A DNA stretch of 64,000 bases. It comes from Periplaneta americana (Eukaryota > Arthropoda > Insecta > Blattodea > Blattidae). Where the stretch lies: the NCBI RefSeq assembly GCF_040183065.1, contig NC_091119.1, positions 104,770,263 to 104,834,262 on the forward strand. Reading direction: 5' to 3'. Both the position numbers and the translations under genes were made by a program. Below are positions 1 to 10,636 of this stretch, piece after piece (position 1 is the first letter of the stretch; each line of letters begins with the position of its first letter). The notes under the pieces were generated by a model. The model was given only the letters and a program-made list of their open reading frames with translations. It did not search any database and had not been told where the DNA came from.

Positions 1-371
1 AGCTTCACTACTTATTATCTTGCAGGTTGCATAATGAAGTCTTAATCTGTGTTCAAACTGCGGCGACAGTTAGTACCTTCATCGATAACAACCAACTACA
101 AGAAAGGAAAGGAAAACAGTGCGAATTATATGCTCAAACTTTTGTATTACGTCGCTCAAACGTCTCCGTTTCTTATCTCTTTCTACTGACTGATCCTCAC
201 GAGCACGCGCATGCTGTGCCGGCGCAGCGTCCTATCATAAGGCGGATTCAAACACAAGTTTCAATTTTATTAAAATTAAAATGCATGTAAAATTAACTTA
301 TCAGCTATTCATTTGAAGTATGAAGCGGACCTAGCTATAAGAAAGCTGTATGTAATCAATCAATAAATTAG
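1..371. other. no recognisable feature
   Basis: AT-rich sequence without a recognisable gene. An open frame of 87 codons at 27-290 has no motif I recognise and no supporting context, so I treat it as chance. Confidence 0.4.
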
Positions 372-480
372 TGGCGCGACAGCCCATAAAGGACTAAGGC
401 TGACCAGCCGACTGCTGGTCTCACATCCACATTCCTTAGCAGAGTTGAACTATCATCCAACCAATACGGAGGTACTGGAT
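372..480 (-). repeat. dispersed repeat fragment, same family as 22045-22330
   Basis: The stretch GGCGCGACAGCCCATA followed by AGCCGACTGCTGGTCTCAC matches the reverse complement of the right part of the repeat at 22045-22330, and a third copy lies at 44590-44850. It is cut off at about 480, where LINE-A sequence begins. The family looks SINE-like, but its tRNA-like head is missing here. Confidence 0.5.
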
Positions 481-504
481 TTCATTGCCTTTTACAAATT
501 TATC

Positions 505-1377
505 AAATATATGCAGACGACGTTCAATTGTATATTTCAGACCGTCCTGATGCACTAAATGATAGCATTAATAGTCTTAATGAAGATCTTGATTCCATCT
601 CTTCCTGGTCTCAACAATTTGGGCTTAACCTAAACGCATGTAAATCACAGGCTATTCTGTTCGCGAACCGTAGATTAATTCCTGTAGTCAACGACCTGAA
701 TATTTCACCTGTGAAACTGAATAAAACAATCATCCCGTTTAGCTCTACCATAAAAAATCTCGGAGTGCATTTCGAATCTAATCTTAGTTGGGCCTACGCA
801 TATTAAATATACATGTAAGAAGGCATTCTCTATTCTCCATTCACTAAAAAGTTTGTATCATTATCCATCTAAATTAAAACAGACGCTGGTACAGACACTC
901 ATTCTACCTCACTTCGATTATTGCGACGTTTTGTTCAGTGTTCTGAGGATTGATTCCGCTCAGAAACTACAGCGTGTTCATAACGCGTGCGTCCGCTTCA
1001 TTTGTAATGTTCGATACTATGATCATATCTCACCTTCTTTCGAGAAGTTATCATGGCTTAGGTTACATGAGAGGAGAAATCTGCACTCACTTTCTCTCCT
1101 ATATCGAATTATGCACACGTCATCCCCCTATTATTTATTCGCTCGTTTTCATACTCTCTCTCTCGCTATCATAATATTAATACTCGATCACAACGCGATA
1201 ACACGCTAGAAATTCCACTTCACACATCATCTCTGTATTCCTCATCTTTCACTGTTGCTACCTCTCGTCACTGGAACTCTCTGCCGCCTGAAGTCAAGGG
1301 CTGCCGAACATTGAAATCTTTCAAATCCATGTTAGAAAATTATCTTATGACGAGTTGCCAAACTAACTTACTATTAT
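505..1377 (+). pseudogene. LINE-A reverse transcriptase remnant
   Basis: The reading frame starts with YQIYADDVQLYI, the catalytic Y-x-D-D box of reverse transcriptase, and continues through the thumb with LNEDLDSISSWSQQFGLNLN up to about 806. A frameshift moves the reading to 853-1209, which includes QTLILPHFDYCDVLF. Another shift leads to the C-terminal RHWNSLPPEVKGCRTLKSFK near 1270-1325. The fingers, the start of the palm and the endonuclease are absent, so no active enzyme can be made. Minus-strand copies at 2561-2720 and about 24870-25190 carry the same LWNSLP-type C-terminus. Confidence 0.8.
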
Positions 1378-1630
1378 GACAAGTGTTGTATTGCATGTTT
1401 CCACGTATTCACATTTTTTTTTTCATATTTTCCGATAATGGTATAGCTCTAATGTGATAAGTTGAGCTATATATAATCATAATTTTCCTTACTGTGTGTA
1501 CTTAAAAATGTTATATTCATTGTATGCTTTGTACTGCACTATTTTATTACTACTATTAGTATTATTATTACTATTAGGCCTGTTATTATTATTGTTATTA
1601 TTATTGTTATTATCATTATTATTACTATTC

Positions 1631-1665
<35 letters not shown>

Positions 1666-1951
1666 CAATAATTGTCTTATTTTTTTATACTTTGTATGCC
1701 TAATTTATTTTTGACTTGCTGTTCACATTTTATTATGCTTTTTTTCTTTCTTTCTCTATGTTATATATTAGGCCTACATCTGATTTCTTCTTACTTGTTG
1801 TTTACATTTTATTATTATTATCTTATTCAGTTTTGTGTGTAAAATTGTAGTGTACTTTGTAAATTTGTAGTGTTTTTGTAACGAAGTTTTTTCTCCTGGT
1901 TGAGTGTTAGAGAAGGCCGTATGGCCTTAACTCTGCCAGGTTAAATAAATC

Positions 1952-1965
1952 ATTATTATTATTAC

Positions 1966-2000
<35 letters not shown>
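1952..2000 (+). repeat. (ATT)n tail of LINE-A
   Basis: A nearly pure ATT array starts directly after the LINE-A 3' terminus, so it is best read as the element's own tail, possibly expanded later. Confidence 0.85.
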
Positions 2001-2005
<5 letters not shown>

Positions 2006-2124
2006 TTCATAATATTTAGGACACATCTCTACAAAACACCAAAGAAAATGTAATTAAAGCTATATTTTTGTGGCATTTTTGTTATAATTTTATGGTGTAA
2101 ATAAAACAAACTAAACAAAATTCA

Positions 2125-2292
2125 AGTTTTAAATATTTATTTACTTATTTATTTATTTACTTACTTAGTTATTTATTTATTTATTTATTTATTCATTTCT
2201 TCATTTCTTCATTAATTAATTAATTAATTTATTTATTTATTTAATTAATTAATTAATTAATTAATTTATTTAATTAATTAATTTATTTATTC
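2125..2292 (-). repeat. TTTA/TTAA tetranucleotide tail
   Basis: Mixed TTTA and TTAA repeats lie directly before a minus-strand LINE-A 3' end. On the minus strand they read (TAAA)n and (TTAA)n. This is the tail of the next feature, with a different unit from the ATT tail of the neighbouring copy. Confidence 0.8.
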
Positions 2293-2722
2293 TGGCAGAG
2301 TCAAGGCCATGAGGCCTTCTCTTCCACACTACCAGCAGTAAAATACATATTGAAACAATGACAAAAATAGGAAAGTCATACATAAATATAAAAATAATTT
2401 TCATTCACATTAACAAACTCACATGGGCTATAATGAAATATTAACTAAAAATGATAGGCCTACATAATTAAGTTATTTACAATTCATATCCTAATTCTAC
2501 TTTAAGATAGGCCTATATGACAATTTATACACACACAGAATAACCTATAAAAATCGGCTAACACAAATGGAATTCATGTAAAAGTATGTAGTTCTTAATT
2601 CTTAATTTAAATTGATTAACCGTTCGGCAATTCCTGACATGACGAGGTAAGGAGTTCCATAGGCGACAAACTGACACTGTGGAAGAGGATGAATAATATC
2701 TGAAACTTGTGAATATTTCTTC
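2293..2722 (-). mobile_element. LINE-A 3' fragment on the minus strand
   Basis: On the minus strand this reads a C-terminal LINE peptide with RLWNSLPRHVRNCRTVNQFK (codons around 2575-2690), a stop, a UTR, and the LINE-A terminal stem-loop (AAGGCCTCATGGCCTT at about 2303-2318), then the tetranucleotide tail. It is cut at about 2722 by the inverted SINE pair. It is tail-to-tail with the copy at 481-2000. Confidence 0.75.
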
Positions 2723-2726
2723 TGAA

Positions 2727-3124
2727 GTACAGTAGTGGCAAAAGATAACCGGTCCGACCCTTGTAGCAGATTTCAGAGCCTTGTTCACTCCAGAGCACGA
2801 TAGACTGGTAACTAAGACTTTCGTGGTTCGAATCCTGCCCGGGAAGGACACTTTTTTTGTTCCATATTCAGATTTATTCCCAATACTTTTCGATTGCTGG
2901 TAAAATTCATGTTCTGGGAATAATAAGTTAATTAAGTAGTAAAATATCGCTGCAATCGAAAAGTATTGGGAATAAATTTGAATAAGGAACAAAAAAAAGT
3001 TTCCTTGGCAGGCAGGATTCGAACCACGAAAGTCTTGGTTACCAGTCTATCGTGTTCTGAGTGCCCAAGGCTCTGGAATCAGCTAAAAGGGTCGGTCCGC
3101 TTTTTTTTGCCACTGCTGTACAGA
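2727..3124. repeat. inverted pair of tRNA-derived SINEs (398-bp imperfect palindrome)
   Basis: The left arm (2727 to about 2905) and the right arm (about 2950-3124) are reverse complements over about 170 bp with scattered mismatches. Each arm carries a tRNA-like B box, GTGGTTCGAATCCTGCC, with its neighbouring anticodon-arm-like sequence. The arms meet around 2928. The unit starts and ends with a GTACAG-AGTGGC type motif. Either two SINEs inserted head to head or one duplicated in inverted form. A transcript would fold into a long hairpin. Confidence 0.75.
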
Positions 3125-3445
3125 AAAAAGAATCGTAGAGCTTCAGTAATGTAATACATTTTCAGAAAACCGGACACTGATAACTTTATGCCCTGCAAAA
3201 TAACGTAACTTGGGACTTCACGGAAACAGAATAAGAATACTCTTTAAGATTCTCCTAAAAGTAAATAATAATTATACAATGATGTCTCCAATTTATTGGA
3301 AAATTTTCCATACAAACATTTTATATCTTAAAGACACAGACAGAGGTTAAATAAAAAAAAACTATTATACTCGTACGTAGAAAGAGAAAATAATATGATT
3401 GTTTTTGTTTAACGTAAAATAGTCGGGTGTTTAACTTTTTACAAA

Positions 3446-3446
3446 A

Positions 3447-3482
<36 letters not shown>

Positions 3483-3560
3483 TTGTTCGCGGCCTCTCAT
3501 TAACTGGTCTTTGACTCCTCAACGAACCGAGGCCCCGGGTGAGAATCACCGTTAATGCAC
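3446..3560 (+). repeat. (ATT)n followed by a hAT-MITE terminus
   Basis: An ATT array (3446-3482) is followed by GTTCGCGGCCTCTCATTAAC and ends with TGAGAATCACCG. The same order, ATT array then CGCGGCCTC then TGAGAATCAC, occurs at 32404-32560, and a probable left end (GAGTTTCTCAATCTTTTTG) lies at 30796. The pattern matches a widespread animal hAT-type MITE with an internal microsatellite. Family assignment is from memory. Confidence 0.45.
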
Positions 3561-3970
3561 TGGGTTTTGTTTATGGAAGATTAGTTATTCAGTTACCGAG
3601 GAAAGATATAGGTAAACTTTACTGAAACAGAAAATCTACTGAAAGGAGCACATTAGGTACTTTGAGAGCAAAAGGGCACAACATTTTTTTTTTATTTCGG
3701 ATATTTGTTTTAAAATATAATTTTCTGCTTGAATGGTTACTTTATTTGTGATTAGCCGTATATCTTGAATAAAAAGTATTGTTTGCATTACTGTATTTTG
3801 AAGTTTTTTTCATAAGTTTCCTGAAAACCTAATAATACAGCAACTATCACATTCCTTGGATTAAATGAGTTCTGTTAATTTAAATAAACTAATTTACTTT
3901 ATATTGCTTAACAACATTGCTAACCAATGCTATTAATATCTGCCTTACAACAACACAAACAATTACTGAA
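3561..3970. other. no recognisable feature
   Basis: AT-rich unique-looking sequence with no open frame of note and no repeat I recognise. Confidence 0.4.
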
Positions 3971-3975
3971 GTTAA

Positions 3976-4352
3976 GGCTAATTCACAATGAAAATTAAAC
4001 ATAACGTAAGCGTTAACTTAACGTTACAGTGAAATCAGGAAGTCATACCATCATTCACGATGGGAACATAAACATAACAGCAAACATACTTGGTAACCAT
4101 GGGAACATAACAACGACGCCATTTCCTCATATTCTGTCGTATACTTCAGCGCTCCACGATTGTGTTCTGTTTGCAAATCACATAAGCATAAGCATGAAAG
4201 TTTGGAGTTCGCAGACTTTCATGTTAACGTTTTACGGTAATGTTTATGTCAATGCTTGTGTGAATCATTGTGAATGATCCCATTTGGTAGCTTGGGCGCA
4301 AACTTCTGTGTTTATATTACGGTTATGTTTAATTTTCATTGTGAATGTACCT
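3976..4352. mobile_element. MITE with TTAA flanks (piggyBac-like)
   Basis: TTAA at 3972-3975 and 4353-4356 flank a 377-bp unit. Its ends are inverted repeats of about 35 bp built on TTCACAATGAAAATTAAAC. Internal pieces such as GGGAACATAA and TGTGAATCATTGTGAATG repeat the subterminal motif. TTAA duplication is typical of piggyBac and related elements. No coding content is expected, and the 82-codon frame at 4029-4277 inside it is chance. Confidence 0.7.
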
Positions 4353-4688
4353 TTAATCACTATATGTACGGTACTTGCCCTTTTGGCCTCCTTTATTCCT
4401 ATTTTTATATTTGTGTTGAAAGTATAGCCAACTTAATCTAAATTCCATATGGGTCAGCACATTCAGGCATTTTGGAAACTTAGCTTATAAAATATATAAA
4501 TTTAAACACAAATTTCTAACCATAGCGCAATGTAAACAGACCAAACAGATGGCGCAAATATGGGGGCGTGCGAAGACCTGACTTATCGACGGACTTTGAT
4601 TTTTTATCCATCTATTCGGTTTGTTTACGTTGGGTTGTGGAAGGAATTTGTGTTAAAATATACATATTTCATAAAATAAATTTTCAAA

Positions 4689-4799
4689 ATGCCTGGATGT
4701 GCAGCCCAAAATTGCTCAAGACATTCTAATAAAGATTTTAGATTGTTTATCTTTCCAATGCTTATACATTGGTGGAGTGGGATGAGAGAACCTGACTAA
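4689..4799 (+). pseudogene. THAP zinc-finger N-terminal fragment
   Basis: An ATG at 4689 opens a frame beginning MPGCAAQNCSRHSNKDFRLF and then IFPML. The MPGC-x4-C start followed by a phenylalanine-proline pair is the signature of the THAP DNA-binding zinc finger (C2CH type), found in host regulators and in P-element-type transposases. After FP the similarity fades (IHWWSGMREPD) and the frame stops at 4797-4799, so only the first third of a domain remains. It may be a first exon with the rest lost, or a relic. The hAT target duplication overlaps the stop codon. Confidence 0.55.
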
Positions 4800-6225
4800 G
4801 AGCCAGAGTCCGTGGATATACAGAGTAGCGCAATCACCGAGTCGGCCGCCATTGTTAGTCCTTTTCAACACGCTAGGGATAGGAATATTTGAAGTAAAAC
4901 CCAGATATTTTTAATTTGAAGGGCAAAAACGTCTAAAGGATCTTCTCACATTATAGAACATTATTATCAGTCAACATACTAATGTATAAAAACTTCATTT
5001 AATAATTATTACAGCATAAATACGCATTTAAGTGTTCAATATACTCCTTCATAGACATCACAGTTATAGGTATTACAGCAACAAGAACTTAATAAATTAC
5101 AAGTAACAAATGAAAACAACAATTTTGCAAATAAAATAACAATAGATCTAAACAGTTCCAACTGCATTCCTCGTTCAAACTCTCCGGCTTCCGCATATAA
5201 GGTCACACTATACTGAAATTTCTCGAAGTTTATTAGTTTTAAGAGTTCACAACAGTGAAACCAATAACTACCATACTTACGAAGCTAGATTCACCAAAGT
5301 TTGATCACTTGTATATCTGCTTATTAGTGATAAGTGTACAAAATTGCATCCGCCTATGATACGTGGTTCGCAATTTATTAATTATTTTATTAAAATATTG
5401 AACCGCTTTATATAAAAAGTCGCTTGCACTACAATTGACATTATTCGTAAGTGATTTTCACTTATATGGCTCCTTACATACATGGAATTAAAGCTTACTA
5501 TAAGGTTTTGCTGTAAAATTAATAAGTAAATTGCTAGAATTTGTTATTAAATAAAAAAATTAAGTCATAAAAATTCCTAGTAATTTACCCTTTCGCTGTA
5601 CAGAAAATTCCAATAGTAATGTTTGTTCCAATGTATATAAAGAATCTTATAAGTGAATATCAAAGAAAAATAATGTAAATTGTGACGCAAGGGTCTTTTT
5701 GTATAAAACAATACAATATTATTCTATTAAGTTATTAATAAACTGCAAACCACTTATTATAGAGAGACAAAATTTTCTACATGTGTTATTATTAACCAGA
5801 TATACTAGTGATAAACATTTTGTGAATTTAGCTTTAAAAATATGGAAGTTAGTAATTTCAGTATAATGTCCCCAAGGATACACTGACGTGAGGTTTTGTC
5901 ATTTTGGTCAAAAAATGGTTTCTTTGTTTTTACCTTTAAAAATTCATTTTTGGTCTAAAGATGCCCTCGGCCAATTTTCATGATCATACGACCAGTTTAT
6001 CAGCTATTTAGGGTCACATTTTTAAAAGGCTGCGGGCTCTGACTGTTAATTTAAATGCTCCGTCCACGCTATCCATTATGAATTCTGCTACCATTTTACG
6101 CTCTATTTTATACATTATTTATAATATTAGATTTCCGATTGAGCAAGTGTAACTTCTCGAAATATTTCTTCATGGAATCCAACAGGTGTTAGGCCTACTT
6201 CAGAGGCTGCTTTCCTTTAAAAAAA

Positions 6226-6480
6226 ATTTTATTGGGTTATTTTACGACGCTGTATCAACATCTAGGTTATTTAGCGTCTGAATGATATGAAGGTGATAAT
6301 GCCGGTGAAATGAGTCCGTGGTCCAGCACCGAAAGTTACCCAGCATTTGCTCGTATTGGGTTGAGGGAAAACCCCGGAAGAAACCTCAACCAGGTAACTT
6401 GCCCCGACCGGGATTCGAACCCGGGCCACCTGGTTTCGCAGCCAGACGCGCTGGCAGTTACTCCACAGGTGTGGACTCCT
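6226..6480 (-). mobile_element. tRNA-derived SINE (SINE-1)
   Basis: On the minus strand it starts with a tRNA-like head at about 6480-6395: a box A region (TGGAGTAACTGCCAGCGCG) and a box B (GGTTCGAATCCCG). The body follows with CAAGTTACCTGG and TGAGGTTT, and an A-rich end near 6230. A very close copy lies at 44910-45165, and older copies at 31240-31435, 43445-43635 and 46870-47080. Transcription would be by RNA polymerase III. The local ORFs at 6310-6606 are chance frames inside the SINE. Confidence 0.85.
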
Positions 6481-7147
6481 TTAAAAAACATTCAGTTACA
6501 AAGGAGAGCACAACTCTTGTCTAAAGGAAAATTCCGCTTGTTGCTAGGTGCCATAACGTGTTTTCCATGCTTGGTTTTTGTTTGTGATACAAGAAATATA
6601 TACTAGTTTCTAACAGTTTTATTATTAGTGTTATAATAGTATCTACAGTATATAGTAATTTGTAAGTAATATTTATCTATTATAGTGTTTTCATAAGTTT
6701 ATATAGTTTTTTTTAGTTACCGTTATTTATTAGTGTAGGTTAGGTGTGCACAGCGTGGTAGTGTATATAAGGGTAAGTTCTGTACGTAATATGCTAGATC
6801 TATAAGTTTCAAAATGCCTAGAAAATAAAAGAGACAGAGACCTGGTTCATTATTATCGTCCAAAACTTTGAAGTGAATTTTCTCCACTTTAATTTACTGT
6901 AAATTTTGCATTGCTAAAATTCTACTCTTTCTACAGATTTTGTACTACGTGCATGATTTTTGTAGAGTTTTTTTCTTAATTTATTTATTTTATGTCGTTT
7001 TAGCTTAGGAAGTCATTTCGCGAAAATACATAAACAATTCTTACAGTTTACGTAGAGTTTACTGTATTAGAATAATGATTAGAGGTTTTTGAATATGTTC
7101 TTAACAAAACTTACTATCAGGATTATACCTAACACTCATATTTTTTG

Positions 7148-7375
7148 TTGTTGTTGTTTAGTCAAATGTTCGAAGACATGTTTGAATCTCATAAGTACCA
7201 CCAACACTCATGAGACAACTAGGCCAGGAGATAATGGGGTAGGGTGGCCAGTTCCTTTCTCCCTCCAATGCATATTTCGCCGCTTAGCTACATATTCCAC
7301 TAATCAGACTTCAGATGCATACAAACAATTGTTCTTCTTCGGACACATATCGTCAAGTGAGATGTACTGCCTGAT
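7148..7375 (+). repeat. dispersed repeat, family of 36308-36527
   Basis: Shared phrases with 36308-36527 include CCAGGAGATAATGGGGTAG, the GCTACATATTccACTAATCAG type segment and CATCAAGTGAGA-like ends. A minus copy lies at 11015-11165 and another at 36108-36236. The family is non-coding and SINE-sized. I do not see a tRNA head. The 130-codon frame at 7089-7481 runs across the repeat boundary and is not a gene. Confidence 0.65.
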
Positions 7376-8327
7376 AATATATTTGCATATCAGCCAGAAT
7401 GTTAATAAAAAGGTATTTTTAATACTATTATTTTACGCTCGAGTTGAATTTTTTTCTGTTTTTACACTTTTAGTGCATTAAATATTTTTAATTATTTTTT
7501 TTTTAGTAAAATAAAAGGAAAATTGTATACTAAGTTTTGTTTCTGAAGGTCTGACAAGTATGTAGACAAAAATTCTGGCCATAATAGTAGCAATTTTTGA
7601 AAACCTAAATTTACGCAATTTAAAATTACAAATTAAAAGTATAAAATTTCAGAGATCTACCTAGAATAGTTTAGAAAATTGAAATTTCACATCAGTCTAA
7701 CCTTAATAGGGTTTCTAGTTTCTACAGTCTCTGCATTTTCCAATCGAGCCAAACAATACAATCTTGTCTCAAGAATGAATTCAGAACTTCACAAATATAT
7801 TATGTCATTCTTGCAAATAGCAAATAGGATTAAATTCAGAAATGCTTGATTTGAAAGGGAGAACATGGTAAAAATTTGATACTGATCATAATTGGTACGT
7901 GATTTTTATTTGTTTTATGTAGAAATATCATTGCCGAAACAATTTAAATTCTAGATTAGTTTTATAAAAATATTTTGGGGACCAATTTTTGAAAAAATAA
8001 ATATCAAAATATAGCTAGTCATTCATTAATCTCACAATGCATGTTCGCTTAGGTAGCGGATCGTTCCTTTTTATATTTATAACCACTTCTTTCCTTTTTC
8101 CTTATTTCTTTCACCTTGTCACAGTGAAAACAAATGTGCGCTTTTTTCGTTTTCTGTGAACAGTTCTGAACACAGCAGCATTGCATTTTTTCGCACTTCA
8201 ATTACATTATTTCCCTATACAACTGTATACTGCATAGCGCGCGCTGGACTAACAATGGCGGATTTGTCGGCATTTGCCGGCTCAAACGATTGCGGTACTC
8301 TGGATATCCACGGACTCTGCTAAGAGC

Positions 8328-9600
8328 TGTTCGACAGCGACATCTAGCGACCATGATGCAAATGAGACTGTCGTGGCATCTAGCGGATGTTTTTGGAACT
8401 TGATCAACTAAACAATAGTATGTACATGTATGTACAGGGACATCATTTTATTTTTTCTAACATTTTTAATATTAACCTGGCTATACCTTTCTATTAACGA
8501 TTGAAACAGGAAACACCGTTTGCTACCCCCTCCGCGACGGAGTTCGATGATACTGGCGTAAAATACAAATCACTTTACTAGGTATAGGAGGGAAGAAAAG
8601 TAGTTAATCCATTTATGTAAACTAGGAAATATCGCAATTTTGAGTTTGATAATTTTCATTAGGTTTTTGTTTAATCAAAATACAATACTGTATTAACACT
8701 TAGTGTTTTTACACATGAATTGAGCTATCCATTCGGAAGTATTAATTATGCAGTGTATATTGTACTGTTACAGCACATTAGCGTACAATATAGAGAATGA
8801 AATTAAATTGAAAAATAATCATAATATGGATATTTAAACACATTTTAGAAAATGGTGGCCGTTCATTTCGATACAGGCTTCAGTTCTTTTGTGCATATTA
8901 TCGCACTATAGACTATTGTACCTAATTCCAATTACCAGTTTCGTCCTTCGTACGAGTAACTCATGTTGAAATAATTCTGTACCTACTCTATAAAAAAGTA
9001 CCTTACATACTGTAAATTCAATCTTCACTTCTGCCCGATCCGAAAAGATAAAATCACTCAGAAATGCTATCTACTGTCCGTTCAAGTGGTTTTGTCGCAG
9101 GGTTGTAGAAAGGGGGGGGGGAAATCACGTGACAGTTAATTACTTAAGGAGGCCCTTTTATTTAAGTTATTTTAAACACTTGAATAATATTACGTAGACG
9201 TCCAATTCCTAACAGAAATTAATGTTTTCAGAAAAGAGCTAAGATAGCCCAGCTACTAGACTTAACAAAGGTGCGAACAGAAGCAAGTGGGGGAAACCGG
9301 GATGCGACATAGGGAAACGGACGACAGTACCCGTACGAAAATATGATTCAATATTGAAAGCTCTTTCGTCATTGGAAAACGCGAACATATTTCTGAAACG
9401 TACTATACTCAGTAACTCAGTACTGCTTACGCGCCCCCAGCTCTGTGTCGTGAACGGTACTAGTAGAAGGGGTGGGAGTGAAGTACATTCCAAAACTCAG
9501 GTACAATAAAAATTGAAGTAAAAATAAAATGATGTCCCTGTATTTATTCACACTGCAAGTGGGTAAATACCCGTGCAAATGGGTAGTTTACAGCTCGGCA
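8328..9600. other. unassigned sequence
   Basis: No gene or known repeat recognised. It includes a short G run at about 9111-9121. The two phrases GACATCTAGCG and GGCATCTAGCGG, just right of the hAT element, are a small local duplication. The 84-codon minus frame at 9239-9493 shows no motif. Confidence 0.4.
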
Positions 9601-9606
9601 AGTTAG

Positions 9607-9680
9607 GTCGGCAGCATACTGCATCGGTCTCGGACAGGATGGTTTTGTCTCGAATAATCCGATGCAGTATGCTGCCGGTC
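9607..9680. other. 74-nt hairpin with 22-bp stem
   Basis: GTCGGCAGCATACTGCATCGG on the left pairs with CCGATGCAGTATGCTGCCGG on the right, with one G-U type position. The loop is about 31 nt. Flanks are unrelated. Stem and loop lengths are in the range of an insect miRNA precursor, but a solo MITE or deletion relic is equally possible. Confidence 0.6.
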
Positions 9681-10630
9681 TTATAAAAAACAAGACAGAT
9701 ATTTAACAATTAAAAGTATCCGGAATGGACATCTCACTGTTCGAGAAACCAGGCATAACATGTAAAAATCACTTTTGTATTCTAGTGATATCGGACATAA
9801 ATTATTTTCAAACAAACACTTTTCTTTTACAAAAAAAAAAAAATATATATATATATATATATATCGTTAAAAGCTATTAAAATATTTCATGTAAGTTATA
9901 AATTAATTTTAAACGCCGATTTTCATGAATGACGAAGTAATGTTAAATGCGAAGGAAATACACAAAGAGCAATATAGGAGTTTTAGTAAAATTTGATTAC
10001 AAATGACTACATAAACCACGCAATCTATTTGCTAATAGTGTGAATTCTCACTGCGGAAACTTTCGAAAGGTTAACTGGGTCTACAATATTCTTTGAAAAC
10101 CAATTTATCGAAAGTTTGAAAGAAACAGTTTCAAGAAATATACTTTCAAGAAGCAATTTAGATTATAGTGTCTTGAGCAAGCATTCGCTTGAAAGTTAGA
10201 GGCCCTTTAATATGTGGAACTTGTGCAATATATAAGATGGCCCACACGAAGTGTAACAGGTTACTTTTGCTTAAATGGCTCAATAAAACTAAATGATGAT
10301 TTTTACAAATTTCATTAGAGGAGGGGGACTTTAAAATTATCTCACGGAGATAGAGACGATAGAGATGCGATGGGTCATCAAATGATAACGCAGAATTCCT
10401 GCACGGAACTATCATATGTACTTCGGTACACCATAATAATAAGATATGCGTAAATAATCACTTTGTGATTTAAGACGGTGCTCATTCCGTCGGATCCCGG
10501 CCACTTAGTCACTCGTAATGTGTGCACCTCTGCACATAATGTGTTGGACATTGTGCCACTGTCACAAATCTGTGACACAGTGCATGAGGGTTGGCCACTA
10601 AAGGGAAACTGATAGGATTCAATTTGGCAT
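9681..10630. other. unassigned sequence with A-run and TA array
   Basis: An A-run followed by (TA)n lies at 9829-9864. The rest is AT-rich. The minus-strand frames at 10158-10415 and 10378-10578 overlap each other and show no recognisable domain. Confidence 0.35.
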
Positions 10631-10636
10631 CAGAAC

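Larger units (their letters stand above)
481..2000 (+). mobile_element. LINE-A copy, 5'-truncated, with 3' hairpin and (ATT)n tail
   Basis: A 5'-truncated non-LTR retrotransposon of CR1/L2/jockey general type. It begins inside the reverse-transcriptase palm near the YADD box, runs through a degenerate C-terminal region containing RHWNSLPPEVK, then a 3' UTR with an impure TTA array (about 1543-1671). It ends with the stem-loop AAGGCCGTATGGCCTT at about 1912-1927, the phrase CTCTGCCAGGTTAAATAAAT and an (ATT)n tail. The same 3' end occurs at 2293, 12841, 23917, 28955 and 53325. The copy is dead because of frameshifts. The clade is an inference from general similarity. Confidence 0.8.
4804..8319. 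mobile_element. 3.5-kb hAT-type element with perfect 8-bp target duplication
   Basis: CTAAGAGC at 4796-4803 recurs exactly at 8320-8327. Between them lies a 3516-bp unit whose ends are inverted repeats: CAGAGTCCGTGGATAT on the left and its complement at the right end, with similarity extending inward about 55 bp to GCCATTGTTAGTCC. Eight-bp duplications and CAG-starting termini are hallmarks of hAT. No clear transposase is visible. An ATG near 6813 followed by a short Cys-containing peptide (YCKFC) could be a relic of a zinc-finger exon, but this is weak. A SINE (6226-6480) and another repeat (7148-7375) are nested inside. Confidence 0.8.
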
